A stretch of DNA of 55,405 nt, from the NCBI GenBank assembly GCA_036703315.1, contig DATNPH010000264.1, positions 1 to 55,405 on the forward strand, written 5' to 3'. Positions within the stretch are counted from its first letter, which is position 1; each line of letters begins with the position of its first letter. Of the stretch, positions 16,352 to 25,666 are shown one piece after another. The stretch comes from DATNPH01 sp036703315. Its GTDB lineage: Bacteria; Cyanobacteriota; Cyanobacteriia; Cyanobacteriales; Coleofasciculaceae. A model generated the notes under the pieces. The model did not search any database, had not been told where the DNA came from, and saw only the letters and a program-made list of their open reading frames with translations. The translations under genes were made by a program, and so were the position numbers.

Positions 16352-18073
16352 ATGAATAACAGCAAAAACCTCTCTACACACTATTTAGCATTGATTGGGG
16401 TCATTGTTCTAGGAACCATTCTGCGGTTTTGGAATCTTGACCTCAAGCCTCTTTGGCTAGATGAGGTGCTTACAGCTTTGCTGAGCCTAGGACGCCGCTA
16501 CAAAGACGTACCTTTAGAGGTGGTGCTTCCTATCTCAAATTTGCAGCACCTGTTTACGCTACAGCCAGATATCAGCAATTCTGGGATTGCCCAATCTGTT
16601 GCGACTCAATCCACCCATCCTCCTCTGTTTTTTGGCTTAATGCACCAGTGGTTGAATTGGGTGGAACCCTTAGCCAAACCCCTGTACTGGAAATTGCGAT
16701 CGCTACCCGCTTTGTTTGGAGTTGCTGCGATCGCAGCAATTTACTGCCTCAATCGTATCGCCTTTTCCCCAGCCGCCGGTTTAATGGCAGGCGCCCTCAT
16801 GGCTGTTTCTCCCTTCGGGGTCTACCTGTCCCAGGAAGCGCGTCATTATACTGTGCCGATGCTATTCATCACCCTGGCGCTGTTGGGATTAATTCAAATT
16901 CAGCAGGCTCTTCATATCAAGCGCCAACTGCCACACCCCTTGGTTTGGGTGTTATGGGGAATCGTCAACAGCATTGGTTGCTATATCCACTACTTTTTCT
17001 TTTTGGCTTTCATTGCCCAGCTGCTTACACTAATCGGGCTAATGTACTGGCGTCGTCGGATGCTACCACGAGGCAGCTTCTTAGCTGTGGGTCTTGTGGT
17101 CATCGCTGTGGCAGTGAGCTATCTGCCTTGGCTATCAGTGTTGTTGGGAAGTTTTGGACGTGCCGAAACAGGCTGGCTCCCAAAACCTCAACACATCGCG
17201 CCCCTATTCCAAACTCTGGTGGGTTGGTTCAGTATGGTGATTGCTCTACCTGTAGAGGGTCAGCCATTAGCGATTCAGGTGCCAGTAGTGTTGTTGACGA
17301 TTGGATTTGGTGGCTGGGTAGGTTGGCAAGCTTGGAGAGGACTCAAGCAGCTCTGGCAGCAGCCAGAAACACATGTTGCAACTTTGACACTTTTGTGTTT
17401 CACACTGTGTGTCCTGCTACAATTTTTTGCACTCATTTATTTGCTGGGCAAGGACATCACTGTCGCGCCTCGGTATAACTTTGTCTACTACCCGGCGATA
17501 TTCGCCCTACTAGGAGCCAGCTTCATCTTTACTAAAGGGCGCAGGAGGCAATGGCAAAAAAACCTCCCCCGCTCCCTTGCTCCCTTGCTCCCTTTCTCTC
17601 TTTCCCTGTTGAGTTGTGTCTTTGTAGTTTCTAACTTGGTATTTATAAAGCCATTCCATCCTCAGCAGGTGGCACAGGAGATGAAAGTTGAGCCAGCTGT
17701 TCCCGTAATGATGGTGATGGGATACCACAGCTTTCAGGATGTCGCTTTGGGAGTAAGCTTTGCCCTAGCGATTGATAATTTAAATCAGAACGTTTCTAAT
17801 AGCGCAGCCGCGTCACGCCCTCGTGGCACGGGTACTGCCAATGACTATGTTACTTTTCTAGATCCAGAACAATCTTATGAGATAGTCTGGCAGAAACTCT
17901 CCAAGCTTCCAGCTTTGCCAGTACCTCGTTTAAATCTCTGGGTGGTTGCTCCTGGGTTGAGGGATGAAGAGTTTCCACCACAACTTGCGATCGCGGGTAA
18001 AACAAGTTGCACTAATGACCCCACCCAGCACCACCGCATTGGAGTTCCCTATCAGCTGTATCGGTGTAACTGA
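16352..18073 (+). CDS. GT39-type (GT-C fold) membrane glycosyltransferase
   Basis: A 573-residue polytopic membrane protein with about 10-11 hydrophobic segments. The N-terminal ILRFWNLDLKPLWLDEVLT has the first-loop acidic pair typical of PMT/ArnT-like enzymes, and STHPPLFFGLMHQW follows as in that family. Enzymes of this type move a sugar from a polyprenyl-phosphate donor onto protein, lipid or polysaccharide outside the cytoplasmic membrane. Residues about 390-410 (RRRQWQKNLPRSLAPLLPFS) are encoded by a CT-rich simple repeat of the kind usually intergenic in cyanobacteria, and residues about 487-497 (NSAAASRPRGTG) also look like inserted repeat DNA. Confidence 0.85.
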   Translation: MNNSKNLSTHYLALIGVIVLGTILRFWNLDLKPLWLDEVLTALLSLGRRYKDVPLEVVLPISNLQHLFTLQPDISNSGIAQSVATQSTHPPLFFGLMHQWLNWVEPLAKPLYWKLRSLPALFGVAAIAAIYCLNRIAFSPAAGLMAGALMAVSPFGVYLSQEARHYTVPMLFITLALLGLIQIQQALHIKRQLPHPLVWVLWGIVNSIGCYIHYFFFLAFIAQLLTLIGLMYWRRRMLPRGSFLAVGLVVIAVAVSYLPWLSVLLGSFGRAETGWLPKPQHIAPLFQTLVGWFSMVIALPVEGQPLAIQVPVVLLTIGFGGWVGWQAWRGLKQLWQQPETHVATLTLLCFTLCVLLQFFALIYLLGKDITVAPRYNFVYYPAIFALLGASFIFTKGRRRQWQKNLPRSLAPLLPFSLSLLSCVFVVSNLVFIKPFHPQQVAQEMKVEPAVPVMMVMGYHSFQDVALGVSFALAIDNLNQNVSNSAAASRPRGTGTANDYVTFLDPEQSYEIVWQKLSKLPALPVPRLNLWVVAPGLRDEEFPPQLAIAGKTSCTNDPTQHHRIGVPYQLYRCN

Positions 18074-18177
18074 GGGAGTGGGGAGTAGGGCGTGGGGGAT
18101 GGATAAAGTCTCGAGAGCATAGGTTCATACCGTTTTTATTTGGACTGACATCTTGCACCACCCCCTAACCCTGCTAA

Positions 18178-18196
18178 CCCTCCTTGGTAAGGGGGG
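18178..18196. repeat. C/G-rich hairpin of a dispersed intergenic type
   Basis: CCCTCCTT-GGT-AAGGGGGG forms a stem with mostly standard pairs in the gap between the converging GT39 and raf1 genes. It could act as a bidirectional terminator, but it lacks T-runs. The surrounding gap contains no gene. Confidence 0.5.
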
Positions 18197-18366
18197 AAGA
18201 TAAGGAGAAACTTTGGTTCTTGGCAGGGCTGAGGTGGGGGTAACAGTAACTTGCTGCAAGATCTAAATTGAGGAACTTTGAGGAGCTACACATAATTCTT
18301 GAATAGGGAATAGAGCAGGAAGAGAGAAAAACTCTCTTCTGTTACTCCTCACTCCCTACTCCCTAT

Positions 18367-19461
18367 TTATTCATCAATTTGCCAAACATCATGGCTCAAT
18401 GCTTCATCCAGAATTTTTTTCGGGCGTAGCACTAGGATGAGGCGTCCCAATAAGGTGACATCAGGAGCGTCTGGAAACCACTTAATTTCTAGCTGTCCTG
18501 ACTCGTTAACCACAAAATAGTTGTCCTCCTTCCATTCCTGGTCTGCTCGGTCAATAATCAGTAGAAGCTCTTCAGGCTTGTTATTTAGCTGATTAGGCAA
18601 CTGGCTACTGTTACACAAAATCCCCACAGGGTCTTGTGCTTTCCAAATAACTTGCCAGCCTGGTATTGGTACTATCGTTTGCGTTTCGGATACTTGAACC
18701 AGTTGGAAGGAACCAGTATTTTTAACAGTAGGAACATCTTTTAGAGCCTCTGCTGTTAGGGGCAGCTGACCCGCCACTGGTAATAGCCGGGGCTGTTGTT
18801 CGTCAGCTTCAAGGCGGTAGAAGGGCAATATGGGTGCCCGACGCGGCTTGCCACCTGCGAATTCGGTCAGCAACGTCTCGATTTGTTGCCGCGCCTCTTG
18901 ACTATGAGCAAACATTAAGCCGCGTGCAATTAAACGCGATCGCTCTGGCAACTGATTTTGTTGTCGAGCCAGTTTCCAATACTCATAGGCAATAGCGTCA
19001 CCGGGATGATTAGAAAAACCTTGGGGTGGGGTGCCTCGACGGGAGAACTCTTTGACGGCTTTGGCAACCTCACGCGCTCCCTCAGAGTCAATGTTTCTAG
19101 CGACGATATATTCAGCCGTGGCAGCGCGTTCAGCTTGGGTAAGAATGCGCAACTCATACAAAATATCACTACCAGTCCGCTCAAAGCGCGATCGCGCCTC
19201 CTCGGATATCCCAGCATTTACTAATGTTGTGTAAACCTGAGAGGCTACAATGATTTGATTCTGTTGGATTGGCTCAAACCCAGTTTGTTCAAAAATTGCT
19301 TGGGCACTATAGCCTGCTTTTAGTAACTGCTGGCAAGCTTGCCCCCACTTAATCCAATTGCTTTCTTTACGCCGCAGCAATTGTAGTAATTCTTCAATAT
19401 TTACAGTCACTGAGTCGGATTGCGGGTTACGCTCAGGAGTACCGGGTGGTAAGTCAGTCAT
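18367..19461 (-). CDS. raf1: Rubisco accumulation factor 1 (Raf1)
   Basis: The product has the Raf1 layout: an N-terminal helical domain (VNIEELLQLLRRKESNWIKWGQACQQLLKAGYSAQAIFEQTGFEP, SDILYELRILTQAERAATAEYI, REVAKAVKEFSRR), a linker, and a C-terminal beta domain (APILPFYRLEADEQQPRLLPVAG, IPGWQVIWKAQDPVGILCNSSQLP). Raf1 dimers bind folded RbcL and bring it into the L8 core of form I Rubisco. The start is taken at ATG 19461 (MTDLPPG); the frame is open to 19506, which would leave no space before the divergent response regulator. Length, about 364 residues, is normal for the family. Confidence 0.9.
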   Translation of the reverse strand: MTDLPPGTPERNPQSDSVTVNIEELLQLLRRKESNWIKWGQACQQLLKAGYSAQAIFEQTGFEPIQQNQIIVASQVYTTLVNAGISEEARSRFERTGSDILYELRILTQAERAATAEYIVARNIDSEGAREVAKAVKEFSRRGTPPQGFSNHPGDAIAYEYWKLARQQNQLPERSRLIARGLMFAHSQEARQQIETLLTEFAGGKPRRAPILPFYRLEADEQQPRLLPVAGQLPLTAEALKDVPTVKNTGSFQLVQVSETQTIVPIPGWQVIWKAQDPVGILCNSSQLPNQLNNKPEELLLIIDRADQEWKEDNYFVVNESGQLEIKWFPDAPDVTLLGRLILVLRPKKILDEALSHDVWQIDE

Positions 19462-19506
19462 GATTTCGTAAAATTCGTAAAAATTAAGAGTGCGAGCCAG
19501 TGGCAA

Positions 19507-20466
19507 ATGGTTATGGAGAATGCTATTCCTAATCTTGATAGTATCAGCCGTCAGTTAATGAGCTTAGAGCCACCGAAAAAACCCAAAATGTTGGTAGTAG
19601 ATGATGAACCAGATAATCTGGATCTGCTCTACCGAACTTTCCGGCGAGAGTTTAATGTACTCAGAGCTGAAAGCGGCGTTAATGCTCTATCTGTACTGGC
19701 AGCAGAGGGAGAAGTAGCCGTGATTATTTCTGATCAACGGATGCCAGAAATGAAAGGAACGGAGTTTTTGAGCAAAACTGTTCCCCAATTTCCAGACACC
19801 GTGAGAATAATCCTGACGGGTTTTACTGATGTTGAAGATTTGGTCGAGGCAATTAATGCTGGACAAGTCTATAAGTACATTACTAAGCCTTGGGATCCCC
19901 ATGAGTTGAGAGCAGTGGTGCATCGTGCTGCTGAAACGTATGAACTGCTCAAGCAACGGACAGAAGAACTAAACCGAGCACAAGCGCAAACAGAACTACT
20001 GGCAACAATTGTGCAGGTGGCTCAGGAGTCGGATAATTTAGAAGCCTGCCTTGAACCAATTGCGCAAGCTTTTGCTAACAGCTTTTGGGCAGATTGCTGT
20101 ATTTTACAGCTAGTTGAAAACAATACTCTGACAGAGATTCAGGGGACCTACACAACATCTGAGGCAATTGAAAACCCCTTGGATGAAGACCCTCTGGCTC
20201 AGGAGGCGATCGCTAATCATAGTCTTCAGGTTTGGGTAAATGCTCCCAAAGCACCGCTCTCAGCGGGTGCCGAACACTACCAGACTTTGGGAATCCAGGC
20301 GCATCTAGTTGTTCCCATTCTCTACCGAGGGTCATTGCTGGCAGTTGTGTCGCTCCAGTGGAAGCAAAGAACAACACCCATGCGAGAGGATGAGCTGAAA
20401 CTAATTCATATGTCAGCACAACAGGTGGGTTTAGTGCTCACCAGTACCCGTTGTCAGGCAAAATGA
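19507..20466 (+). CDS. Response regulator with receiver and GAF domains
   Basis: Residues about 26-145 are a CheY-type receiver: MLVVDDEPDN holds the acidic pocket, the phospho-acceptor Asp is in IISDQRMPEM, the Thr in ILTGFTD, and the Lys in YKYITKPWDPHE. A helical linker (ELLKQRTEELNRAQAQTELL) leads to a GAF-like sensor domain (about 170-312). There is no DNA-binding or enzymatic output domain, so it probably acts by protein contact. It is divergent from raf1 with only about 45 bases between likely starts, so the two promoters must overlap the 5' ends of the genes. Its signal and partner kinase are unknown. Confidence 0.88.
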   Translation: MVMENAIPNLDSISRQLMSLEPPKKPKMLVVDDEPDNLDLLYRTFRREFNVLRAESGVNALSVLAAEGEVAVIISDQRMPEMKGTEFLSKTVPQFPDTVRIILTGFTDVEDLVEAINAGQVYKYITKPWDPHELRAVVHRAAETYELLKQRTEELNRAQAQTELLATIVQVAQESDNLEACLEPIAQAFANSFWADCCILQLVENNTLTEIQGTYTTSEAIENPLDEDPLAQEAIANHSLQVWVNAPKAPLSAGAEHYQTLGIQAHLVVPILYRGSLLAVVSLQWKQRTTPMREDELKLIHMSAQQVGLVLTSTRCQAK

Positions 20467-20667
20467 CAAAAAAGGATGAAGGATGAAGTAACAGAATTTA
20501 TTGATCGCAACCCCCGGAATTTTTTCTGGAAAAGAAATAGCACAGTCGCGAAGCAGAACGCTCTCGCGTACACGGGGTACGTCCTTGTTTCAAGCCTCTA
20601 GATTTATCTATGGGGTATTTTCATACCTCATCCTTCATACCTGATCCTTCATAACTTCATCCTTCAG

Positions 20668-21384
20668 ATGACTAATAGCCTGATAACGCCACCTGCCTCA
20701 GAAATCCGCGATTTGTTTAACCGTATTGCACCTGTTTACGACCAGCTGAACAATTGGTTAAGTCTGGGTCAGCACCGAATTTGGAAGCTGATGGCACTAA
20801 AGTGGAGCAACCCGAGTCCGGGTGACATTTGTTTGGATTTATGCTGTGGCAGTGGTGATTTAGCACAGTTGCTGGCGCGGCAGGTTGGAGTGAACGGTCA
20901 CGTTTATGGGGTAGATTTTTCACCAGCGCAGTTAGCGATCGCACATCAACGCATTGAAAGTCGGTATCCACCTCTCCCCATCAGCTGGGTTGAGGCAGAT
21001 GCCCTCAATTTACCGTTTCCAGATAATTATTTTGACGCCGCGACAATGGGTTATGGACTCCGTAACGTAACGGATATTCCCCATTGTCTGAAGGAGTTAT
21101 ACCGCGTTCTTAAACCCGGAGCCAAAGCGGCTGTCTTAGACTTTAATCACCCTACTCAGCAGTATTTGCGTGACTTTCAGCAGTGGTATCTTGAAGCTAT
21201 CGTTGTGCCAGTTGCTGAGCATTTAGGCTTGACCGAAGAATATGCCTACATTGCTCCTAGCTTAGAGCGGTTTCCAACCGGATCCGAGCAAGTGAATTTA
21301 GCCCAAAACGCCGGATTTGCTGCTGCTACCCACTATCCCATTGCAAGCGGCATGATGGGAGTTCTAGTTTTAACAAAACACTAG
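20668..21384 (+). CDS. menG: Demethylphylloquinone methyltransferase MenG (UbiE/MenG family)
   Basis: A 238-residue class I SAM methyltransferase. IRDLFNRIAPVYDQLNNWLSLGQHRIWK is the UbiE/MenG signature, CLDLCCGSGDLAQLLAR is the SAM-binding loop, and ATMGYGLRNVTDIPHCLKELYRVLKPG is the second family motif. In cyanobacteria this enzyme performs the last ring methylation in phylloquinone synthesis, providing the A1 cofactor of photosystem I. It is monocistronic, with a strong hairpin just after the stop codon. Confidence 0.93.
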   Translation: MTNSLITPPASEIRDLFNRIAPVYDQLNNWLSLGQHRIWKLMALKWSNPSPGDICLDLCCGSGDLAQLLARQVGVNGHVYGVDFSPAQLAIAHQRIESRYPPLPISWVEADALNLPFPDNYFDAATMGYGLRNVTDIPHCLKELYRVLKPGAKAAVLDFNHPTQQYLRDFQQWYLEAIVVPVAEHLGLTEEYAYIAPSLERFPTGSEQVNLAQNAGFAAATHYPIASGMMGVLVLTKH

Positions 21385-21388
21385 TGCC

Positions 21389-21411
21389 GCGCCCTTGGAA
21401 GTCAAGGGCGC
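21389..21411 (+). terminator. Hairpin after menG
   Basis: GCGCCCTTG and CAAGGGCGC form a perfect 9-bp stem with a five-base loop, starting five bases after the menG stop codon. There is no T-run, so it is a terminator-like or RNA-stabilising hairpin rather than a classical intrinsic terminator. Confidence 0.6.
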
Positions 21412-21588
21412 TACTTAAGCTCAATAGTGTCAATCTCACAGAGCCAGTGTCAATAGTACCCAATACACAAATTAAGATGAGGATTAGGGGATACAAGTAA
21501 AAGGTAAAAAGTAAAAGAAAAAGATAAGTATTTTGACTTTTTTCCTTCTAATTATTCCTTTATCTACGCGTATTGGATTATTGCTGCC

Positions 21589-22824
21589 TTGGATTTGGAT
21601 CTAGCTACACTCTGGATTTACATTGCTCCTCCCGTAGCGGGTGCGATTATTGGCTATTTCACCAACGATATAGCCATTAAAATGCTATTTCGCCCCTACA
21701 AGCCTATTTACATCGGAAAGCGACAGCTGCCTTTTACACCGGGTTTGATTCCGCGTAATCAAGAACGCCTTGCTAAGCGGATTGCTGACACGATCATGGG
21801 TTCCCTGCTGACACCTGGGGAGTTGCAACGCCTGGCGGGGCGTTTGTTGCAAACGGAGCGAGTTCAGGGAGCTATTCTCTGGCTATTACAGCTGGCGTTG
21901 GAGCAAGTCGAGCTGGATAGAGAACAGAAAACTGCCAAAATTCTCGCCAATATTCTTCGCGATTTACTGGGTGAGTCGTTACCCCGCTTGCTGAAGGTGC
22001 TGGCTCGGCGTGAAGATTTCTTGGAAGCTCAGATTAACCAAATTTTTGATCAGGTTTTGTTGGACTTCCAGCTGAGTGAAGAGCAAGCCCGAAAGCTTTC
22101 CGACTGGCTATTGCAGGTGGTGTTGCCACCCGATGTACTGCGGCAGGCGATCGTTGACTTCCTGACTGACCGAAATATTCAGATTATTGATGAGGGCTTT
22201 CGGGAGAAGTCGAGTGGGACGTATTGGGTGGTAGCGAATTTGTTTGGTCTACGCAACAGCTTGACTCGCCTGCGAACATTTTGTCTGGATGAGAAGGAGG
22301 CGGCGAATGCCCGTCTTTCCGAGTTAATTTTTTCTCTGTCAGTTCGAGAACGTTTGCAGCGATGGCTACAAAATGTCTCGCTGGAAAATTTGCCCCTATC
22401 AACGGTGCGACAGCTGCGTAAAACTACGCGGGACACGGTTCGCAGCTATGTTCAAGAGCGTGGTGCAGACCTACTTAAGGGATTAGGCCAATCGATAGAC
22501 TGGAATAATGTGGCGGGACTCATCCTTAACCGACTACGGAGTTCCTCTGCTGTGACATCGTCGCTGGGACTCATTAGTCAGGAATTGGCGTTGATTCTAG
22601 AGCGCTACTTGGAGAAAGATTTAGAAAAAATTGTTGCTCAGACCATTCCGATTTTATCGATCGATCAGGTGATTGTTGACCGGGTTAGGGCAACATCTGC
22701 TGAGGAACTTGAGCTGACAATTCAAGGGATCGTGAAGAATGAGTTGCAAGCGATTGTTAATTTAGGTGGCATCTTAGGCTTTGTTGTCGGATTATTACAG
22801 ACAGCCCTACTCCTGCTTCGCTGA
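21589..22824 (+). CDS. DUF445 family membrane-associated protein
   Basis: A 411-residue protein with the DUF445 signature near the N-terminus: PPVAGAIIGYFTNDIAIKMLFRPYKP followed by LPFTPGLIPRNQERLAKRIADTI. One hydrophobic segment lies at each end (about 8-28 and 389-410), with a long helical, charged middle between them. Function is unknown; homologues are widespread in Firmicutes and cyanobacteria. The start is TTG 21589, the only start upstream of the conserved segment in this frame, and no clear ribosome binding site precedes it. It is followed closely by mtnW on the same strand. Confidence 0.85.
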   Translation: MDLDLATLWIYIAPPVAGAIIGYFTNDIAIKMLFRPYKPIYIGKRQLPFTPGLIPRNQERLAKRIADTIMGSLLTPGELQRLAGRLLQTERVQGAILWLLQLALEQVELDREQKTAKILANILRDLLGESLPRLLKVLARREDFLEAQINQIFDQVLLDFQLSEEQARKLSDWLLQVVLPPDVLRQAIVDFLTDRNIQIIDEGFREKSSGTYWVVANLFGLRNSLTRLRTFCLDEKEAANARLSELIFSLSVRERLQRWLQNVSLENLPLSTVRQLRKTTRDTVRSYVQERGADLLKGLGQSIDWNNVAGLILNRLRSSSAVTSSLGLISQELALILERYLEKDLEKIVAQTIPILSIDQVIVDRVRATSAEELELTIQGIVKNELQAIVNLGGILGFVVGLLQTALLLLR

Positions 22825-22881
22825 CTTATCTCAACTCACCAGATTTATCCATAGGATATTAATTTTGAATTTTGAATTGTT

Positions 22882-24048
22882 ATGACCATTGAAGTTGACT
22901 ATCGCTTTCCGCCAGGTATTGATGCCGAAAAGCAAGCTAAAGTTATTGCTGTGGGGCAAACAGTGGGTACCTGGGATGCTCGTTTTTCCCACCGGGAGGA
23001 GGTACTGCGATCGCATTTGGGTGAAGTCATCAAAGCTTGTACCGAACCCGATGGTTATAGCCTTGCCACAATTCTTTTTCCCCAAGCCAATGTGGAGAAC
23101 GACATCTCCAGTCTGCTAACGATGATTTTTGGTAAATACTCAATGGCAGGGGCGGCGAAGGTAACGGCAGTGCGTCTTCCAGACTACTACGGCAGGCGTC
23201 CTAAACTCGGAATTATAGGGATTCGGGAACGTCTGGGCGTCTTTGACCGCCCTGTGATTATGGCAATTTTCAAGCCAGCCCTAGGACTCTCGGCTGATGA
23301 CCATGCGGCAGTTTTGAAAGAGGTTGCTCATGCAGGACTCGACATTATTAAAGATGATGAGATTATGGGGGACTTAGACGTTGCCCCGACTTTAAAACGC
23401 CTGGAATCCTGCCGCCAAGTACTTGATGAGGTCAAGCAGCAAACGGGTCGCACGGTGCTGTATGCCATCAATATCACAGGTTCTGCTGAGAAATTAATCG
23501 AAAAAGCGCGTCTTTTAGTACGCGAAGGGGCGAATGCACTACTCCTTAACGTCCTTACCTATGGCTTCTCAGTACTGGATGCTTTAGCGGCTGATCCACA
23601 GATTAATGTACCGATTTTTGCCCATCCTGCTTTAGCAGGGGCACTTTGTGCCGCCCCTGATCACGGAATGGCATACTCTGTGGTTTTAGGTACACTGATG
23701 GCTTATGGTGGAGCAGATGCGGTGCTATATCCCGCCCATTATGGTAGTTTGCCGTTTGACCCAGTGGAGGAAGCGCGGATTCGTGATAGTTTGCGATCGC
23801 GTAATGTCTTCCCTGTACCCTCAGCAGGGATTCACCCTGGCATGGTATCCAAAGCACTGGCAGATTATGGTCAAGATGTTATTCTCAACGCTGGTACTGG
23901 GATTATGGATCACCCCGATGGTCCAGCCGCAGGTGTTAAAGCTTTCTTTGAAGCCCTAGAACGAGTCAAGCAAGGAGCGTCTTTTGAACCGGAAGCACTG
24001 CCAGCTAGTGCCCTACGCCGCGCCGTTGAGAAATGGGGAGCTAAATAA
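22882..24048 (+). CDS. mtnW: Rubisco-like protein, 2,3-diketo-5-methylthiopentyl-1-phosphate enolase (MtnW)
   Basis: A form IV Rubisco homologue of 388 residues. It keeps the metal-site KDDE (K157, D159, E160, with K157 in the place of the carbamylated Lys) and a KPALGLS segment in the position of KPKLGLS. In the loop-6 region it has GGADAVLYPAHYGSLPF (about 276-292) instead of the G-K-x-x-G-E of true Rubisco, so it cannot be a carboxylase. This loop is characteristic of the methionine-salvage enolase group. mtnX and mtnB follow on the same strand, supporting the assignment. It lies 57 bases after the DUF445 gene. Confidence 0.9.
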   Translation: MTIEVDYRFPPGIDAEKQAKVIAVGQTVGTWDARFSHREEVLRSHLGEVIKACTEPDGYSLATILFPQANVENDISSLLTMIFGKYSMAGAAKVTAVRLPDYYGRRPKLGIIGIRERLGVFDRPVIMAIFKPALGLSADDHAAVLKEVAHAGLDIIKDDEIMGDLDVAPTLKRLESCRQVLDEVKQQTGRTVLYAINITGSAEKLIEKARLLVREGANALLLNVLTYGFSVLDALAADPQINVPIFAHPALAGALCAAPDHGMAYSVVLGTLMAYGGADAVLYPAHYGSLPFDPVEEARIRDSLRSRNVFPVPSAGIHPGMVSKALADYGQDVILNAGTGIMDHPDGPAAGVKAFFEALERVKQGASFEPEALPASALRRAVEKWGAK

Positions 24049-24099
24049 GCAAATTTCTTGAATATTTAAATAAACCACTTACTATTTTAAAGTTAGATT

Positions 24100-24615
24100 T
24101 CAGCTTGCAACTGTCGGTACCTCTGAAAGAATATTAATTGAACAGTACTGATTTAGAGCTGTTAAAGGTACGCTTAAACCAGTCATTTCCCGCGTCGGTA
24201 TTTTCACATTCTGGTAAAACGCAAATTGACCATCCGAGATTTGAAACAAAGGACAGATTTGTTGCAATACTTGAATCTTGAAGAGTTGCTTCAGTTGTTT
24301 GGCTTCTAAAACCAATCGATTTTTGAGGCACAAACCCAATGGTTGACCAAGCGGACACGACTGGATTAGCTCGGTGACTAGGCGCTCTCTAACCCCCTGG
24401 TGTCGTGCAATCAGAGAAACTAAACCTTGCTGATCTAACTGATTAGCTACAGCCACAATCCGACCCTGACGCACCCAAATATAATAGATGATTGGTGGTG
24501 AGCCTCGGCTTTCTGACGAAGCACAAAGCTGGAGTAAGCCAGTTTTTTTTCCTTTGTCAATTAACTGAAAAATTTCTGGTAAGGAACAATCGGTTAGAAA
24601 ACCTTTAATAGACAC
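24100..24615 (-). CDS. DUF4388 (PatA N-terminal-like) protein
   Basis: A 171-residue stand-alone DUF4388 domain: MSIKGFLTDCSLPEIFQLID opens it, GKKTGLLQLC and IWVRQGRIVAVANQL follow, and QICPLFQISDGQFAFYQNV is near the end. In cyanobacteria this domain is the N-terminal part of PatA/PixG-type response regulators and of gliding-related proteins, and probably mediates protein contacts. Here it has no receiver domain. It lies antiparallel between mtnW and mtnX, so it breaks the methionine-salvage gene run. Confidence 0.82.
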   Translation of the reverse strand: MSIKGFLTDCSLPEIFQLIDKGKKTGLLQLCASSESRGSPPIIYYIWVRQGRIVAVANQLDQQGLVSLIARHQGVRERLVTELIQSCPLGQPLGLCLKNRLVLEAKQLKQLFKIQVLQQICPLFQISDGQFAFYQNVKIPTREMTGLSVPLTALNQYCSINILSEVPTVAS

Positions 24616-24774
24616 AATAGTTTAATTTAAGGCTAAAAGACTAATTTAGAAAGCGTATCAAATATAGCTTATGTTCCTAAAGCTATTGGTATTTTTTAAT
24701 GTTTTTTAACCGTAACAATAAACAGTAAGTGAGCGTAAATGAATTTAATATCGAATAAAAACTCTTCCCCCTAT

Positions 24775-24894
24775 TTATTCCGCTTCAACAAAATATTGTG
24801 TTAAATTTTGTCTATCTAACGATAGAATTTCATAGGGTTTAACTAACGTTTTGTTAGAGTACATTGACAATTGGTGCCTGAATTTGAAAGCCAT
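24775..24894 (-). CDS. Doubtful 39-aa peptide
   Basis: The frame ending at 24775 reads YSNKTLVKPYEILSLDRQNL at its centre and closes TQYFVEAE, which has protein-like composition. An ATG at 24894 opens it. There is no clear ribosome binding site and no recognised family. It may be the tail of a decayed gene in the AT-rich gap before mtnX. The remainder of that gap shows nothing recognisable. Confidence 0.2.
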   Translation of the reverse strand: MAFKFRHQLSMYSNKTLVKPYEILSLDRQNLTQYFVEAE

Positions 24895-25009
24895 GACAGA
24901 CTGGTAGCTGGATGAAGTTCCTTTGTATCCTGTATTCTGTTGTCTGTATTTTCGCGCCTGCGATCGCCTCATCGTGTTCTCAATACCCTCACCCTCAATC
25001 CAAAATTAC

Positions 25010-25666
25010 ATGAAACGAGTTGTCTTCTGCGACTTCGACGGCACAATCACAGCAGAAGAAACTTTCGTAGGAATGCTCAAGAAACTTGCACCAGAACTGT
25101 CTGAACAACTGATGCCTGAAATGTACGCAAGGCGTCTGACGTTGCGGGAAGGAGTGCGGCAACTTTTAGAGTCGATTCCCTCGACACGGTATTCCGAAAT
25201 CATTGACTATGCAAAACCTAAGCCAATTCGTCCAGGATTAGTTGAACTACTGGATTTTCTGGATGCTGAGGGGGTTCCCTTGGTTGTCGTTTCCGGTGGT
25301 TTGCGGGGCATGGTAGAGACGGTATTGAGTCAGCCCAGTACAGGTACACCGCCTTTACTAGAACGGGTGGCAGCCATCTATGCCGTTGATGTCGATACGA
25401 CAGGCGAATTTATGGGAGTACAGTCTCAGTTTGAGGGGGGTACGGAACTCGTCTCTAAGGTAAAGGTGATGGCACAACACCCCGCCAATGAGCAGATTGC
25501 AATTGGGGATTCGGTGACAGACTTAGAGATCGCACTTCATGCCCCTATCGTGTTTGCACGCGATCGCCTAATCCAATACCTTGACGAACACAACAAGCCC
25601 TACATCCCGTGGAATGACTTCTTTGACATCCGCCAACACCTATCCCAACAATGGCAAGACGATTAA
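25010..25666 (+). CDS. mtnX: 2-hydroxy-3-keto-5-methylthiopentenyl-1-phosphate phosphatase (MtnX-like HAD phosphatase)
   Basis: The start is ATG 25010 (MKRVVFCDFDGTIT), which places the HAD motif I DFDGT at the N-terminus; an upstream in-frame start would add 29 residues of non-coding character. Motif II is in VVVSGG and motif III/IV in IAIGDSVTDLEIA. The 218-residue length and YARRLTLREGVRQLL fit MtnX, which dephosphorylates the product of the MtnW enolase in methionine salvage. In position it is two genes after mtnW and 152 bases before mtnB. A general HAD phosphatase is the alternative, but the context favours MtnX. Confidence 0.87.
   Translation: MKRVVFCDFDGTITAEETFVGMLKKLAPELSEQLMPEMYARRLTLREGVRQLLESIPSTRYSEIIDYAKPKPIRPGLVELLDFLDAEGVPLVVVSGGLRGMVETVLSQPSTGTPPLLERVAAIYAVDVDTTGEFMGVQSQFEGGTELVSKVKVMAQHPANEQIAIGDSVTDLEIALHAPIVFARDRLIQYLDEHNKPYIPWNDFFDIRQHLSQQWQDD

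Noticed and set aside
16648..17478. A 276-codon open frame inside the GT39 gene in another frame
   Set aside because: Its translation is rich in Cys, Arg, Ser and His without family motifs, while the GT39 frame shows membrane segments and the WLDE motif throughout.
22882..24048. The possibility that this is a true Rubisco large subunit
   Set aside because: It lacks the loop-6 Lys motif, is shorter (388 residues) and sits with mtnX and mtnB rather than rbcX/rbcS.
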